This document shows positions 28,632 to 36,289 of a stretch of 64,000 nt of DNA, piece by piece (position 1 is the first letter of the stretch; each line of letters opens with the position of its first letter). Below the pieces are notes generated by a model. That model was not told where the DNA came from and did no database searches. It saw only the letters and a list, made by a program, of their open reading frames with translations. A program made the position numbers and the translations under genes. Source of the DNA: Sphingobacterium bovistauri (lineage in GTDB: Bacteria > Bacteroidota > Bacteroidia > Sphingobacteriales > Sphingobacteriaceae); NCBI RefSeq assembly GCF_020295405.1, contig NZ_JADEYP010000016.1, positions 25,697 to 89,696 on the forward strand, in the 5' to 3' direction.

Positions 28632-30161
28632 GTGAGAAGAAGTAGATTGTATATAGTTATTGTAGGGTTATTAGTGAGTGCAATAGCTTGTGATGGAGCA
28701 AAAAATCAAGATTTTATTGATTATATCAAAATTGGTGAAGATTCTTATTTAGGTGTATCTAAAGTTCAAGAAGGCTTGGAGGTGCCTTGGGATATTCAAT
28801 TCAACGAAAGTACCAATTCTATTTTTGTTGCGGAGATCAAAGGTGGAATATCAGAAATAGACCTAAACACTAACGCTATAAATAAGGTGTACAATGTGCC
28901 CAATGTTTTTCACCGCCGAACAGCGGGGTTATTGGGCATGGCGTTGCATCCTGATTTTGATCAGAAGCCCTTTATTTATGTTTGTTATACCATCAAGGAA
29001 GGAGATAGTGTATATGCAGAACTTACGAAATTAGAATATAAGGATAAGAAAATTATAAGTAATAAACCTCTTTTAAAAATCGAAGGAGCGAATGGACATA
29101 ATGGTTCGAGACTTATTTTTGATTCAAAAGGCTATTTGTATTGGGCTACAGGTGACGCACATTCATTGACGCATGCGCAAGATTCGACGACCTTAAATGG
29201 AAAAGTATTGCGTATGACGGATGATGGTCAAATTCCACCAGATAATCCGATTTCGAATTCTTATGTCTATGCCTGGGGGTTCAGAAACATTCAAGGAATG
29301 ACAATTACCTCCAAAGGAAATTTGATGACTTCAGAACACGGAGATGCTATTGAGGATGAAATCAATTGGGTTAGACCTTTGAATAATTACGGTTGGATTG
29401 ATATTGAAGGTTATCATGATACGGAAAAGGAGAAGTTGATTGTGTCCAAAAGTCCACGTACAGAACCAATAAAGGCATGGACACCTGTCATAGCACCAGC
29501 TGGACTCAAGTATTATGGTCATAGTGTTATTCCAGAATGGAATAATAGTTTATTGTTAGTTAGTCTAAAAAATCAAAGTTTACGCGTACTTAAACTTGAT
29601 CAATCACAAACTAAAATAAATGGTGAGCAGGTGTTTTTGAAAGACTATTATGGCAGGATAAGAGCGGTTACAACAGATAGTAAAGGGAATATTTACATAG
29701 CAACAAGTAATAAGGATTGGAATCCACAAAAGGGATTTCCATTGGTGGGTGATGATAAAATTCTAAAAATCGAAAAAGTAAATTTTACACCACAATCCTA
29801 TTTGAACGAGTATGTAGAGGATATTGCACAAGTAAAGGATGGAAAAACCTTGTATAATATGTATTGTGCATCGTGTCACAAAGAAGATGGAAAAGGAATT
29901 TCCGGAACTTTTCCACCACTTATAAAAACAGAAACTGTTGGAAATAAAGAAAAGTTAATTCATACAATTCTATATGGATTAACAGGTGAAATTGAAGTAT
30001 CTGGAGTAAAATATGACCAAGCTATGCCATCATTTCAATTTTTGTCGGATATAGATATCGCAAAAATTACTAGCTATGTGAGATCAAGTTTTGGCAACTC
30101 CCAATCAGCAATAGGAGAAACAGAGGTAATGATAAATAGAAAAAATACAACCAAGAATTAA
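28632..30161 (+). CDS. Lipoprotein sugar dehydrogenase (GSDH fold) fused to cytochrome c
   Basis: A 509-residue lipoprotein. The N-terminal propeller is of the glucose/sorbosone dehydrogenase type (VPWDIQFNEST, RRTAGLLGMALHPDFD, GHNGSRLIFDSKGYLYWATGD, WGFRNIQGMT, EHGDAIEDEINW) and would oxidise a sugar using PQQ. The C-terminal cytochrome c domain has CASCH (CxxCH heme site) and a distal-methionine candidate in QAMPSFQF. The start is taken as GTG 28632, giving lipobox LVSAIAC at cysteine 20; a longer frame from 28590 overlaps the preceding gene. It could pass electrons from periplasmic sugar oxidation to the respiratory chain. Confidence 0.8.
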   Translation: MRRSRLYIVIVGLLVSAIACDGAKNQDFIDYIKIGEDSYLGVSKVQEGLEVPWDIQFNESTNSIFVAEIKGGISEIDLNTNAINKVYNVPNVFHRRTAGLLGMALHPDFDQKPFIYVCYTIKEGDSVYAELTKLEYKDKKIISNKPLLKIEGANGHNGSRLIFDSKGYLYWATGDAHSLTHAQDSTTLNGKVLRMTDDGQIPPDNPISNSYVYAWGFRNIQGMTITSKGNLMTSEHGDAIEDEINWVRPLNNYGWIDIEGYHDTEKEKLIVSKSPRTEPIKAWTPVIAPAGLKYYGHSVIPEWNNSLLLVSLKNQSLRVLKLDQSQTKINGEQVFLKDYYGRIRAVTTDSKGNIYIATSNKDWNPQKGFPLVGDDKILKIEKVNFTPQSYLNEYVEDIAQVKDGKTLYNMYCASCHKEDGKGISGTFPPLIKTETVGNKEKLIHTILYGLTGEIEVSGVKYDQAMPSFQFLSDIDIAKITSYVRSSFGNSQSAIGETEVMINRKNTTKN

Positions 30162-30167
30162 TTTGAA

Positions 30168-31370
30168 ATGAAAAAAATCATAAATGTATTAGGCCCTGGG
30201 ATAATAACAGCCGCTTTGGTTTTTGGCCCCAGTAAGATGACTATTACCTCCAAAATGGGGGCGGATTATTATTATTCTTTGTTATGGATTGTTATAGTAG
30301 CTCTATTTTTTATGGGTGCTTATACAGCAATGTGTTCAAGAATTGGTGCTACGCAAGATAAATCATTATTAACCTTAATTAAGGAGCACTTTAGTAAAGG
30401 TATTGGCCTTGCAATAGGGATTGGTATATTTTTGGTCGCTACATCTTTTCAAGCAGGAAATAGTATTGGTGTAGGTATCGCAATAGGTGAGGCAACAGGC
30501 ACACCAATGTCAATTTGGATTGTGACTTTTACTGTGTTAGGTATAGCACTGTTATTCTTTCCTTCATTTTATAAAGTGATGGAGAAATTAATGATCGGAT
30601 TGGTGTTGTTAATGTTGGGTTGTTTTATAGCAACTTTATTTTTGACAGATATTAATTTCGCAGACTTTTTAACTGGATTTGTGCCAAGTATTCCTGATGG
30701 TTCTATCGGTTTAATTATAGCGTTTACAGCATCATGCTTCTCTCTTGTAGGCGCATTTTATCAAACGTATTTGATTCAAGAGCGAAAAAAAATGAGTCAA
30801 CAGTCTGTAGATGTTAAAAGTTCAGAGCGTGGTGCATTTACAGGTGTAGCAATATTGGGATTTATGAGTGCGTCAGTACTTATTTGTGCTGCTGCTGTAT
30901 TGAATCCAAAGGGAATCCATGTAGGTAGTGCAGCTGAGATGGGAAAAGCTTTGGAGCCTTTATTTGGTTCATATGCAAGCTCTTTGTTTTTTATTGGACT
31001 ATTTGGCGCATCATTTTCATCGTTAGTTGGAAATGCTACAGTTGGCGGAGCATTGTTGGGAGATGCATTAGGGTATAGTAGTAGTCTAAATTCTAAAAAG
31101 GTAAAAATACTTATTTCTATCGTTATGGTTTTGGGATGTATCGTCGCAATTTCATTTGGTAGATTACCATTAGAGCTGATTGTGTTGGCACAAAGTGTAA
31201 CTATTTTCTTAGTGCCTTTTATCGGAATATCAATTTTTGTAATAGCGAATAGTAAAAAGATAATGGGAGAGCATGCGAACAATACTTTTTATAAAGTGAT
31301 AGGGGCATTGGGGCTTGCTGTGATATTTATCTTGATGTTTAGTAATGTTTACGATATGTTTTTGAAGTAA
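30168..31370 (+). CDS. Nramp-like inner-membrane transporter lacking metal motifs
   Basis: A 400-residue protein with about 11 membrane helices and clear Nramp architecture (LGPGIITAALVFGPSKMT at the start, then LLWIVIVALFFMGAYTAMCSRIG). In true Nramp metal importers TM1 carries DPGN and TM6 carries MPH. Here these read GPSK (about 20-23) and GAFYQTYLIQ (TM6), so the metal ligands are missing. Its place in a SusCD locus suggests that it carries the breakdown product, or a non-canonical ion, across the inner membrane. It starts 6 bases after the dehydrogenase gene and ends 2 bases before the SDR gene. Confidence 0.75.
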   Translation: MKKIINVLGPGIITAALVFGPSKMTITSKMGADYYYSLLWIVIVALFFMGAYTAMCSRIGATQDKSLLTLIKEHFSKGIGLAIGIGIFLVATSFQAGNSIGVGIAIGEATGTPMSIWIVTFTVLGIALLFFPSFYKVMEKLMIGLVLLMLGCFIATLFLTDINFADFLTGFVPSIPDGSIGLIIAFTASCFSLVGAFYQTYLIQERKKMSQQSVDVKSSERGAFTGVAILGFMSASVLICAAAVLNPKGIHVGSAAEMGKALEPLFGSYASSLFFIGLFGASFSSLVGNATVGGALLGDALGYSSSLNSKKVKILISIVMVLGCIVAISFGRLPLELIVLAQSVTIFLVPFIGISIFVIANSKKIMGEHANNTFYKVIGALGLAVIFILMFSNVYDMFLK

Positions 31371-31372
31371 TT

Positions 31373-32395
31373 ATGGAGAATAAATTTTTGAACGAATTAG
31401 AGCTAAAATACACTAGACCTTCTAGTGCATTTTTGGAAGACTTAAAAAATATAGATGGTGATTTTATATTTCTAGGAATAGGAGGTAAAATGGGGCCTAG
31501 TATGGCAAAGCTGTTGATGGATGGTTTGAACGAGCTTGGTATACAACGTAAAGTGTACGGAGTTTCAAGGTTCTCAGATGTTGAAGGGAGATCATACTTA
31601 GATAATATAGGGGTAGAAACTATTGCTTGTGATTTATTAGATGATGATGCATTACAACAGTTGCCCGAAGTAAAGAATGTTATTTATTTGGCAGGGTTTA
31701 AATTTGGTGCTACAGGAAAGGAAGATTTTACATGGGCGATGAATTCTTATTTGCCAGGTCGTGTGGCTGAAAAATTCAAAGATTCAAGAATTGTAGCTTT
31801 ATCATCAGGCAATGTATTGCCTTTTGTTCCAGTAACAAGTGGAGGTGTAGACGAATCGGTTACACCAGAACCTATAGGTGAATATGCACAAAGTACATTA
31901 GGTAGAGAACGTATTTTTACTTATTTCAGTAAGAGAAATGGCACACCAATGTTGATTTATCGTCTTAATTATGCTGTTGATTTTCGTTATGGAGTGGTAC
32001 GTGAGATTGCTAAACAAGTTAATAACGGTACAGCAATAGACTTGAGTAGTAATAATGTGAATGTCATTTGGCAGAGCGATGCGAATGAAATAGCTATACG
32101 TAGTTTATTACATTGTGAAGCGCCTGCAAAAGTTTTGAATGTAACAGGTCCAGAGATTCTGTCTATTAAATGGATTGCCGAAAAGCTAGGAAAAGCTTTA
32201 AATCGAGAACCACAATTTATTAATGATCCTGAGCCTACAGCGCTATTAAATAATGCAACAGAATGTTTCCGAACCTTTGGCTATCCAAAGGTGAGTATTT
32301 TGGAAATTATTGATATAACGGCAAAGTGGATGTTGAACAATGGAGATGAATTTGGTAAAGACACACATTTCCAAGAAAGGAAGGGCAAATTTTAA
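31373..32395 (+). CDS. NAD(P)-dependent epimerase/dehydratase-like (extended SDR)
   Basis: A 340-residue Rossmann-fold protein. The nucleotide-binding glycine motif is FLGIGGKMGPSMA (about 34-45). The later segments NVIYLAGF (103-109) and ALSSGNVLPF (142-151) match the NAG and active-site serine regions of extended SDRs. The catalytic YxxxK is altered: tyrosine 171 is followed by AQST, so the lysine is replaced by threonine 175. Either the catalysis differs or the protein is non-oxidoreductive. It overlaps the next start by one base (TAATG), so translation is coupled to the DapA-family gene. Confidence 0.75.
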   Translation: MENKFLNELELKYTRPSSAFLEDLKNIDGDFIFLGIGGKMGPSMAKLLMDGLNELGIQRKVYGVSRFSDVEGRSYLDNIGVETIACDLLDDDALQQLPEVKNVIYLAGFKFGATGKEDFTWAMNSYLPGRVAEKFKDSRIVALSSGNVLPFVPVTSGGVDESVTPEPIGEYAQSTLGRERIFTYFSKRNGTPMLIYRLNYAVDFRYGVVREIAKQVNNGTAIDLSSNNVNVIWQSDANEIAIRSLLHCEAPAKVLNVTGPEILSIKWIAEKLGKALNREPQFINDPEPTALLNNATECFRTFGYPKVSILEIIDITAKWMLNNGDEFGKDTHFQERKGKF

Positions 32396-33465
32396 TGAAA
32401 AAATTAAATAATCGACTAAAGCAATTTTTGATGGATGGTACTGTATTGCCTGCACATCCATTATGTTTGGATGAGAATAGGCAATTTGATGAAGAAAATC
32501 AACGATTGTTAACCAACTATTATATTGAAAGTGGAGCTGGAGGTATAGCTGTAGGTGTACATTCTACCCAGTTTGAAATACGATTGCCCGAGCATAATCT
32601 TTATGAAAAGGTATTAAAAGTATCTGCAGATGTGGTTAAAGAGGCAAATCTTGACAGACCTTTTATCAAAATTGCAGGAATATGTGGACCGGTAGAACAA
32701 GCTGTCGCAGAAGCAAAACTAGCTGTCGAATACGGTTATGACATGGGATTATTGTCTATGGGTGGCTTACAAGATTTGACTGAGGCACAGATATTGGATC
32801 GTACAAGAGCTGTCGCTGCTGTAATTCCTGTATTTGGATTTTATTTGCAACCATCTGTTGGAGGACGTATTTTTACTTATGAATTTTGGGCTGAGTTTGT
32901 CAATATTGAAAATGTTGAAGCGATTAAATGTGCTTCATTCAATAGGTATCAAACGCTAGATGTAGTACGTGCTATTGCTAATTCGCCAAGAAAGGATGTA
33001 ATTGCATTATATACCGGTAACGATGACAATATTGTAAGTGACTTATTATCAATATATAGATTCAACGTGAATGGTAAGGAAGTGGAGGTGCAGTTTAGAG
33101 GAGGATTGTTAGGTCATTGGGCGGTCTGGACCAGTAAGGCTGTTGAATTATTAGCTAAGGTTAAAGACTTTAAATCTAATCCAACTGAAGAGAAATGGGT
33201 TGATTTACAGGTGCTATCAAATCAAACAACTGACGTTAATGCCGTATTATTTGACGTGGCTCACGGCTTTCATGGCTGTATTCCTGGGATACATGAGGTT
33301 TTGAGAAGACAAGGGTTGATGAAAGGTATTTGGTGTTTAAATCCTAATGAAGTGCTGTCAGCAGGTCAATATGAAGAATTAACGCGTATTTATCAGGATT
33401 ATCCTTTGTTAAATGACGATGCTTTCGTCAATGATTTTTTACAAAGACATAAAGTTATTGCATAA
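32395..33465 (+). CDS. DapA/NanA-family aldolase-lyase
   Basis: A 356-residue (beta/alpha)8 protein of the dihydrodipicolinate synthase/N-acetylneuraminate lyase family. These Schiff-base enzymes cleave or form 2-keto acids. The lysine in VEAIKCASFNRY (about 182) is the probable Schiff-base residue, and the tyrosine in FGFYLQPSVGGR (about 150) fits the catalytic YNxP position. It is longer than DapA (about 290) and is not the lysine-biosynthesis enzyme. In this operon it likely cleaves a 2-keto-3-deoxy sugar acid or nonulosonate-like intermediate (inference). Confidence 0.82.
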   Translation: MKKLNNRLKQFLMDGTVLPAHPLCLDENRQFDEENQRLLTNYYIESGAGGIAVGVHSTQFEIRLPEHNLYEKVLKVSADVVKEANLDRPFIKIAGICGPVEQAVAEAKLAVEYGYDMGLLSMGGLQDLTEAQILDRTRAVAAVIPVFGFYLQPSVGGRIFTYEFWAEFVNIENVEAIKCASFNRYQTLDVVRAIANSPRKDVIALYTGNDDNIVSDLLSIYRFNVNGKEVEVQFRGGLLGHWAVWTSKAVELLAKVKDFKSNPTEEKWVDLQVLSNQTTDVNAVLFDVAHGFHGCIPGIHEVLRRQGLMKGIWCLNPNEVLSAGQYEELTRIYQDYPLLNDDAFVNDFLQRHKVIA

Positions 33466-33471
33466 CATAAA

Positions 33472-34659
33472 ATGAATATTAACCGAATCAAGGAACTTGT
33501 AGCTAATATCAAAGAAGAAGCTATTGCAACTAGAAGATATTTACACAAATATCCTGAACTGTCTTTCAAAGAATTTAAAACGTCTGCTTATATAAAATCA
33601 ATATTAGAGCAGGAGAATTTGAGCTTTGAAGAAGTAGCTAATACGGGTATACTCGTTAAAATTGTAGGAACGAAATCTGAAAGTTCAGATTGTATATTGC
33701 TACGTGCAGATATCGATGCGCTCCCTATTCAAGAAGTTAACGGTACAGCATTTGATTCGGTTAATTCAAATGTCATGCATGCTTGTGGACATGATTTCCA
33801 TACAGCGAATTTGCTAAGTGTACTTAAGTTATTATCGAATCTTAAACACGAATTTTCAGGAACGGTGCTTGGTGTTTTTCAACCAGCAGAAGAAAAAATT
33901 CCGGGAGGTGCAAAAGCAGTACTTGAATCAGGCATTTTATCAGATTATGTAATAAAGGCGGTTTTAGGGCTTCATGTGTCCCCTAAATATCCTGTCGGAA
34001 ACGTTGCTATTCGCGCAGGTAAGTTTATGGCTTCCAGCGATGAGTTATTTGTGACGATAACAGGAAAAGGTGGTCATGGCGCACAGCCACACCTTAATAT
34101 TGACCCCGTTCTGATCGCTTCTCAGCTAGTTGTTTCACTGCAGCAAATTGTGTCTCGAGTTGCGAATCCAGCGATACCTTCCGTATTATCAATTGGTAAA
34201 TTTATTGCCAATGGAGCTACTAATGTAATTCCAAACGAGGTTTATTTAGAAGGTACATTCAGAACCATGGATGAGGAGTGGAGAGATAGAGCTTTGTCGC
34301 TGATCGAAAAGCAGATAAAAGAGTTGCCGGCTTTGTACGGTGCTAAAGTAGAATTAGAGATCCGTAGAGGCTATCCTGCATTAATTAATGATATCGAATT
34401 GACGAATGTTGTTGCAAATTTATTACGTGAGTATCATGGCTTTGAATCTGTTCACGAAGCTGATATTTGGATGGCAGCAGAAGACTTTGCTTATTATACC
34501 AAATCATATCCATCTACATTTTATTTAATTGGTATAGCTAATACATCAAAAGGAATAGTTTCGGAGTTGCACACACCTACATTCCAAATTGATGAGGACG
34601 CATTCGATCAAGCTATTGGTAGTATGATTTATTCCGCTTTGAGATTGTTGAATAAATAA
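33472..34659 (+). CDS. M20D-family amidohydrolase
   Basis: A 395-residue cytoplasmic zinc/manganese hydrolase of the N-acyl-amino-acid amidohydrolase group. Metal-site motifs are RADIDALPIQE, HACGHDFHTANLL (ligand cysteine and histidine), PAEEKIPGGAK (catalytic and ligand glutamates), LGLHVSP, and the C-terminal ELHTPTFQIDE. A dimerisation domain (about 185-300, FVTITGKGGHGAQPHLNIDP) is inserted as usual. It is the last gene of the locus, so it probably removes an acyl group from the imported compound or its breakdown product (inference). Confidence 0.9.
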   Translation: MNINRIKELVANIKEEAIATRRYLHKYPELSFKEFKTSAYIKSILEQENLSFEEVANTGILVKIVGTKSESSDCILLRADIDALPIQEVNGTAFDSVNSNVMHACGHDFHTANLLSVLKLLSNLKHEFSGTVLGVFQPAEEKIPGGAKAVLESGILSDYVIKAVLGLHVSPKYPVGNVAIRAGKFMASSDELFVTITGKGGHGAQPHLNIDPVLIASQLVVSLQQIVSRVANPAIPSVLSIGKFIANGATNVIPNEVYLEGTFRTMDEEWRDRALSLIEKQIKELPALYGAKVELEIRRGYPALINDIELTNVVANLLREYHGFESVHEADIWMAAEDFAYYTKSYPSTFYLIGIANTSKGIVSELHTPTFQIDEDAFDQAIGSMIYSALRLLNK

Positions 34660-34680
34660 TATTGTAGATTCCTAGTTTAT

Positions 34681-34719
34681 TTAAAAAGGCTTGAACAATG
34701 TGAGTTCAAGCCTTTTTAA
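34681..34719. terminator. Bidirectional terminator closing the SusCD locus
   Basis: 16-bp perfect stem (34681-34696 with 34704-34719, core GGCTTGAAC) and a 7-base loop. A T5 run lies on each strand, serving the locus on the left and the protease gene on the right. Confidence 0.87.
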
Positions 34720-34724
34720 ATACT

Positions 34725-35171
34725 TTACTCCGCCAACTTTCTTCTTTTTTCGTTCAAATGAAGTGTTTTCTTTTTATAATTTATGATTGCTCCATAGGAA
34801 TGAAGAATATCTCCTCCAAGTACACCAACAACTGGATCAGCGTCAATTTGGCTATATGCGTAGTTGATAGTAGATAGATCCAGGACAGCCACTTCAAATT
34901 TCTTGCATTCCCAATCTGCTATTTTTAGATAGGGTAAAGTGAATATAGCTGATTGCATTTCATTCGTTCCTAAGCCTGAGGATAGAATACTAGTCTCCTT
35001 CAATTTTTGTTCGTCAATCCCAGCCTCTAATAATGTATTTCTGTCCAATACAGTTTTCGAAGCGCCTGTATCCAAGACCATTTTGAATTTTTTGTCTAAT
35101 AATTCGATATGTAGAATAATATGATATCCCTCTTGTTGTAGGGTTAATATTTCGAACGGAATAATCTTCAT
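34725..35171 (-). CDS. Retropepsin-like aspartic protease
   Basis: A 148-residue single-domain protein with the aspartic-protease motif DTGASKTVLD (about 34-43) and the later hydrophobic-GG strand GVLGGDIL (about 114-121). A single lobe implies a homodimer, as in retroviral proteases and the bacterial clan-AA families. There is no signal peptide, so it is probably cytoplasmic. It is transcribed together with or after mdh, which lies upstream on the same strand behind a terminator hairpin. The substrate is unknown. Confidence 0.85.
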   Translation of the reverse strand: MKIIPFEILTLQQEGYHIILHIELLDKKFKMVLDTGASKTVLDRNTLLEAGIDEQKLKETSILSSGLGTNEMQSAIFTLPYLKIADWECKKFEVAVLDLSTINYAYSQIDADPVVGVLGGDILHSYGAIINYKKKTLHLNEKRRKLAE

Positions 35172-35185
35172 GTAATGTCTAGTAA

Positions 35186-35220
35186 CTAAATAAAAAGAGG
35201 ACTATTTTGTATAGTCCTCT
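35186..35220 (-). terminator. Terminator of mdh
   Basis: 10-bp perfect stem AGAGGACTAT (35196-35205) with ATAGTCCTCT (35211-35220) and a 5-base loop. On the minus strand it is followed by TTTTTATTT. Confidence 0.82.
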
Positions 35221-35249
35221 CAAATATAATAGAAAGTTTATTAAGCGTA

Positions 35250-36188
35250 TTATATTATATTGCTTTCTGTTAAGACGGCATTCATCGCACGAACAGCAGT
35301 GGCACTTGCTTTGAATTTAGCCTTCTCTTCTTCATCCAATTGAATTGGAACTACTTTATCCCAACCATTTTTGTTGATAATCACAGGAACACCTATACAA
35401 ATGTCACTTTCGTCTAATTCTCCCTCTAAATAGACAGAAGCAGTGAATAATTTATTTTGATTTAAAGCAATACTTTCCACCATAGCTGCGGTAGCTGCTC
35501 CAGGAGCATACCATGCAGAAGTACCTATTAATGCAGTTAGGGTAGCTCCACCTACCATTGTTTTCTGTACAATTTCTTCTTTCTCATTTTCCTCCAGAAA
35601 GTCTTTTACAGGAATACTGTTCCAAGTGGCTTTGTTGATTAGTGGAATCATAGTTGTATCACCATGACCTCCAATAACAATAGCATTCAAATCGCCAGGA
35701 GAGGCATTCAGTTTATTGGCCAATTGGTATTTGAAACGTGATGAATCTAGCGCACCGCCCATACCAATTATTCTATTTTTAGGAAGACCAGATGACTTGT
35801 ATGCAAGATATGTCATTGTATCCATCGGATTAGAAACTACAATTATGATGATATCAGGAGAGTATTTGACAAGATTGTCCACTACACCTTTTACAATATT
35901 AGCATTAGTACCGATCAATTCCTCACGTGTCATTCCTGGTTTGCGTGGTATCCCTGATGTAATTACTGCTATCGAAGAACCAGCAGTTTGAAGATAATCA
36001 TTTGTCACCCCTTTTATTTTGGTGTCAAAGCCTAATAATGCAGCTGTTTGCATCATATCTTGGGCTTTACCTTCAGCAAAACCTTCTTTGATATCCAATA
36101 AAATTACTTCTTCAGCAAAATTCTTTCTAGCAATATTGTCTGCGGTAGTGGCACCCACAGCTCCTGCACCGATAACTGTTATTTTCAT
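35250..36188 (-). CDS. mdh: Malate dehydrogenase
   Basis: NAD-dependent interconversion of malate and oxaloacetate in the TCA cycle, LDH-like type. The 312 residues show the NAD motif ITVIGAGAVGATTADNIA, the substrate-loop arginines in TSGIPRKPGMTREELIGTN, VVSNPMDTMTYLAYK, and the catalytic histidine in IGGHGDTTMIPL. The length is normal. The start ATG at 36188 gives the usual MKITVIGAGAVG. It is a single gene with its own terminator. Confidence 0.96.
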   Translation of the reverse strand: MKITVIGAGAVGATTADNIARKNFAEEVILLDIKEGFAEGKAQDMMQTAALLGFDTKIKGVTNDYLQTAGSSIAVITSGIPRKPGMTREELIGTNANIVKGVVDNLVKYSPDIIIIVVSNPMDTMTYLAYKSSGLPKNRIIGMGGALDSSRFKYQLANKLNASPGDLNAIVIGGHGDTTMIPLINKATWNSIPVKDFLEENEKEEIVQKTMVGGATLTALIGTSAWYAPGAATAAMVESIALNQNKLFTASVYLEGELDESDICIGVPVIINKNGWDKVVPIQLDEEEKAKFKASATAVRAMNAVLTESNII

Positions 36189-36254
36189 ATTTCAAGGAGG
36201 ATTATTTATACTATTAAATATAATCATTCTCAATGATTTAATGAAGGTATGTCT

Positions 36255-36289
36255 GAAAATAAAATATCCTTTCTGATTAGAAAGGATAT
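36255..36289 (-). terminator. Terminator formed partly by tamL's last codons
   Basis: 11-bp stem ATATCCTTTCT (36264-36274) with AGAAAGGATAT (36279-36289), followed on the minus strand by TTTATTTTC. The 5' arm of the RNA hairpin is made of the final tamL codons (Y-P-F and stop). Confidence 0.8.
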
